Assembly: GCF_001422485.1 (NCBI RefSeq) | Contig: NZ_LMNF01000003.1 | Coordinates: 101,443 to 165,442, forward strand | Direction: 5' to 3' | Origin: Agreia sp. Leaf283 | GTDB lineage: Bacteria; Actinomycetota; Actinomycetes; Actinomycetales; Microbacteriaceae | DNA length: 64,000 nucleotides | Notes under the pieces: model-generated | Databases searched by the model: none | The model's input: only the letters and a program-made list of their open reading frames with translations | What the model was told of the DNA's origin: nothing | In this document: positions 61,582 to 64,000 of the stretch, in pieces | Layout of the letters: each line of letters opens with the position of its first letter | Position numbering within the stretch: position 1 is the stretch's first letter | Made by a program: the position numbers and the translations under genes

Positions 61582-62226
61582 ATGCCTTCGATCGAGTCCC
61601 TGTGCCGTGTTCACGCGCTCCGACCGGACAGCGGCTCCGTGGGCACGACCGCCATCGACAAGAGGCCCGTCGAGGGCCCCGTGAAGATCGGCGAGTACGG
61701 CCTCTACGCCGATGTGCAGGCCGACCGCAAGCACCACGGAGGCCTGACGAAGGCCGTCTACGCGTACGCGTCGGAGGATGCCGAGCACTGGTCCGGCATT
61801 CTGGGGCGCGAGATCGGTGCCGGCCTGTTCGGTGAGAACCTGCGAACACGCGGGGTCGACGTGTCGGGCGCGGTCATCGGCGAGCGATGGATGCTCGGGG
61901 CCGAGGTCGTTCTCGAAGTGACCTGCCCCCGAACCCCCTGCGCCACGTTCGGCCGGCGCATGGGGGAGCGCGGTTGGGTGAGGCGCTTCGCCGCGGAAGG
62001 CCGCCCCGGCGCCTACCTTCGGGTCGTGACTCCAGGTGAGGTCGCGGCGGGCGACGAGGTGCGCGTGATCGAGCGCCCCGATCACGGAGTCAGTATCGCG
62101 TCGTGGTTCACCGAGCGCCGCTCGGCCGACGCCGTCGCCCTTCTCGCCGCCCACGAGAGCGGTCGGCATCCGCTCGTGCCGGAGATGCTCGACTCGCTCG
62201 AGGTCGCCATCGCATCGAGCCGATGA
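61582..62226 (+). CDS. MOSC-domain protein (YiiM-like)
   Basis: 214 residues from ATG 61582. A MOSC beta-barrel with DRKHHGGLTKAVYAYA, GLFGENLRTRG, and the conserved cysteine in CPRTPCATFGRRM. A C-terminal domain with HGVSIASWFTE follows. MOSC proteins bind the molybdenum cofactor and carry sulfur or metal; YiiM reduces N-hydroxylated purines. Divergent from cofD across 75 bp. Confidence 0.9.
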   Translation: MPSIESLCRVHALRPDSGSVGTTAIDKRPVEGPVKIGEYGLYADVQADRKHHGGLTKAVYAYASEDAEHWSGILGREIGAGLFGENLRTRGVDVSGAVIGERWMLGAEVVLEVTCPRTPCATFGRRMGERGWVRRFAAEGRPGAYLRVVTPGEVAAGDEVRVIERPDHGVSIASWFTERRSADAVALLAAHESGRHPLVPEMLDSLEVAIASSR

Positions 62227-62239
62227 GCCCCGCGGCGCG

Positions 62240-63577
62240 CTACTCGGCGAGGGCCGCCGCCGCGAGAAGGGCGCCGATCTGGTCGAAGTCGTCGCGCACC
62301 CGGCCGGCCGTGATGCGGATGAACTGCTCGCCCGCGAGGGGTACTGCGTAGAACGAGCTGCCCGCGGCGACCTTGATTCCCGATGCGGCCAGCGACAGGA
62401 TCGCGGCCTTCTCGTCACGCACCCGCAGCCACGTGTTGATGCCGTCGGAGGGGGAGTGGTCGGCGCCATTGCGCACGAGCGCTTCGGAAAGCGCGCGCTG
62501 CCTCGCGTGGTACACCCGCCTCGCCTCGGAGATCTGGGTGACGCTGGGAGACGCGGTGAGCAGCTGGTAGAGGATCGTCTGCAGCATGCGCGAGGTCCAG
62601 CCCGGGCCCACGATGCGTTTCGCGATGACCCGGTCGATGATGGCGGTCGGCCCGCCCAGGGCGCCGATGCGCAGATCGGGGCCGTGCGACTTCGCGAAGC
62701 TGCGCACGTGCAGCGTGCGATGCGGAAACCACTCTCCGAGGCTGAACGCGGGACCAGTCGTGATCTCGCCCGAGTGGTCGTCCTCGATGATCACCGGGTC
62801 GCAGATGTGCGACTTCGAGCGGATGACCCGCGCCAGTTCGCGCGCACGCTCGGCCGTGAGCGACACGCCCGTGGGGTTCTGCGCCCGGGGCTGGATGATG
62901 ATGGCCGCGGGATTGAGGTCGAGTGCGGCCGAGAGCAACTCGGGCCTCATGCCCTGCGAGTCGATGGCCACGGGGATCGCCTCCGCGCCGAGCTGCTCCA
63001 GCAGGTCGAGAAAAGCCGGGAATCCGGGGTCCTCGACGACGACCCTGTCGCCGTACCGCACGATCGCCTCGAGCGACCGGCTGATCGCATCCAGTGCCCC
63101 GTCGAGAATCGTGAGGCTCGCGGGCACGAAGGGCCAGGATGCGCGCAGCTGCCTCTCGAGGTCGGGCAGCACGCGCATGTCGAGGTAGCTGGCCGTGTCT
63201 GCGCGGGTCGGAACGTGGCCGAGCGCGAGCGCGAGGTCGGGAAGCAGGAGGGGGTCGGGTGTGCCGGTGGAGAGGTCGAGTCGGGCGACGACATGCGAAC
63301 CCGCGAGCTCGCCGAAGTGGGGCGGCATCCAGGCGGTCGACGCCTCGAGCACGTAGCTGCCGGCGCGACCCCGTGAGTTGATGAGCCCCACCTTCGACAA
63401 GGCCTGCCACGCGTTGCTGACCGTGGCCGGGCTCACCCCGAGGGCGGCGGCGACATCCCGCACCGTCGGCAGCCGTTCTCCCGAGCGGAGTGCACCCCCG
63501 CGGATGAGCCGCGAGATCGCGGAGGCGATTCCCTCGGGCGTCTTCGCCTCGACGGCATCGATGATGGTCTCGAGCAC
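62240..63577 (-). CDS. MocR/GntR-aminotransferase fusion regulator
   Basis: 445 residues from GTG 63577 with AGAAAGGAC upstream. Residues 1-75 are a GntR winged helix (LRSGERLPTVRDVAAALGVS and a recognition helix PATVSNAWQALSKVG). The rest is an aminotransferase class I fold with the PLP lysine in SFAKSHGPDLRIG and QPRAQNPTGVSL. MocR proteins bind PLP or an amino-acid-derived ligand and usually control the divergent gene, here a nitrilase-family hydrolase. Confidence 0.92.
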   Translation of the reverse strand: MLETIIDAVEAKTPEGIASAISRLIRGGALRSGERLPTVRDVAAALGVSPATVSNAWQALSKVGLINSRGRAGSYVLEASTAWMPPHFGELAGSHVVARLDLSTGTPDPLLLPDLALALGHVPTRADTASYLDMRVLPDLERQLRASWPFVPASLTILDGALDAISRSLEAIVRYGDRVVVEDPGFPAFLDLLEQLGAEAIPVAIDSQGMRPELLSAALDLNPAAIIIQPRAQNPTGVSLTAERARELARVIRSKSHICDPVIIEDDHSGEITTGPAFSLGEWFPHRTLHVRSFAKSHGPDLRIGALGGPTAIIDRVIAKRIVGPGWTSRMLQTILYQLLTASPSVTQISEARRVYHARQRALSEALVRNGADHSPSDGINTWLRVRDEKAAILSLAASGIKVAAGSSFYAVPLAGEQFIRITAGRVRDDFDQIGALLAAAALAE

Positions 63578-63608
63578 TGCGGCCGTCCTTTCTCGATGGA
63601 CTGAACTC

Positions 63609-63637
63609 TTGACTTATTTACGCCGACGTCACAATCT
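63609..63637 (+). promoter_or_regulatory. Possible promoter of the nitrilase-family gene
   Basis: TTGACT (63609-63614) with CAATCT (63632-63637) at 17-bp spacing lies in an AT-rich 194-bp gap between divergent genes. It also falls in the likely MocR regulator binding area. Confidence 0.4.
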
Positions 63638-63771
63638 GAAATCTAAGAGAAATGTTCAACCCCGACAATAACAAAACGGGACCTGAGCACACAGTGGCTG
63701 CGTCGCCTCCTCACGGCTGGCACGGAGCCCTGCTCCGCCCGGCTCGAACGCTTCAGCGAGAGGACGATGCA

Positions 63772-64000
63772 ATGACGGTAGTACGTGCAGCACTCACCCA
63801 GGCGACATGGACGGGTGACAAAGAGTCGATGATCGCCAAGCACGAGCAGTTCGTGCGCGACGCGGCGGCCCAGGGCGTGCAGGTCATCTGCTTCCAGGAG
63901 CTGTTCTACGGGCCCTACTTCGGCATCATCCAGGACGCGAAGTACTACGACTACGCTGAGGCCGCAGACGGCCCGACGGTGCAGCGGTTCCAGGCGCTCG
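63772..64000 (+). CDS. Nitrilase-family carbon-nitrogen hydrolase (3' truncated)
   Basis: The first 76 codons, from ATG 63772 with AGAGGAC upstream; the gene runs off the window. The start MTVVRAALTQATWTGDKESM and the catalytic glutamate in ICFQELFYGPYFG fit the beta-ureidopropionase or N-carbamoyl-amino-acid amidohydrolase branch. Divergent from a MocR regulator, which suggests an amine or pyrimidine degradation operon beyond the window. Confidence 0.85.
   Translation, partial: MTVVRAALTQATWTGDKESMIAKHEQFVRDAAAQGVQVICFQELFYGPYFGIIQDAKYYDYAEAADGPTVQRFQAL

Overview
The window is a chromosomal segment of a high-GC Gram-positive actinomycete, most likely a member of the Microbacteriaceae. The evidence is very GC-rich third codon positions, frequent GTG/TTG starts and 4-bp ATGA/GTGA gene overlaps, F420 biosynthesis genes, a PknG-GlnX-GlnH signalling set, LPxTG/LAxTG surface proteins, and the actinobacterial gene order leuC-leuD-murA-plsC-gpsA-ddl ... 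DUF3515/thiL ... recG ... coaD. Genus assignment is inference. No IS element, integrase, CRISPR array or rRNA operon was seen. There is one tRNA, tRNA-Glu(CTC).

Layout. 1-8.1 kb: surface and accessory genes. These are the 3' part of a metallophosphoesterase with a WxL-like tail, a DUF916-type anchor protein, an LPxTG protein, a HupE/UreJ membrane protein, an HTH-MntA/HepT toxin-antitoxin pair, and a lamin-tail-domain surface protein with a LAxTG signal. 8.2-12.5 kb: two coupled unknown genes, a DUF262/DUF1524 (GmrSD-type) restriction-like protein, a putative Fe(II)/2-oxoglutarate oxygenase behind a possible DtxR-type iron box, and a VOC protein. 12.5-16.7 kb (minus strand): a flavin-dependent oxidoreductase, AlkA, a FolP2-like dihydropteroate synthase paralogue and a RibD-C reductase, preceded by a hexapeptide-repeat protein. 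16.8-27.2 kb: mixed housekeeping and stress genes, including an ECF sigma factor with a membrane partner, a DUF4097-PadR operon with three operator-like boxes, and TerC behind a probable yybP-ykoY manganese riboswitch.

27.3-33.9 kb is the core biosynthetic block: leuCD with a leader-peptide attenuator, murA, plsC, gpsA and ddl. 33.9-46.6 kb is the most striking region, a ten-gene minus-strand operon. In transcription order it encodes TelA, a helical protein, a CbxX-type AAA ATPase, GlnX, GlnH, a helical/coiled-coil protein, PknG, a PP2C phosphatase, a vWA protein and an FHA protein. The known actinobacterial amino-acid-sensing kinase module (GlnH sensor, GlnX membrane relay, PknG kinase) is here embedded in a larger phospho-signalling and stress cassette. 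It sits between ddl and DUF3515/thiL, which are close neighbours in mycobacteria.

46.7-57.2 kb continues the core synteny (corA, DUF3515, thiL, rsmD, recG, coaD), with an accessory pocket of phosphotransferase, VOC, YCII and ABC-F genes between recG and coaD. 57.2-61.5 kb is an F420 locus: an F420-dependent dehydrogenase, a stand-alone cofE, cofC and a convergent cofD. The window ends with a MOSC protein, a MocR-type regulator and, divergently, the first 76 codons of a nitrilase-family amidohydrolase.
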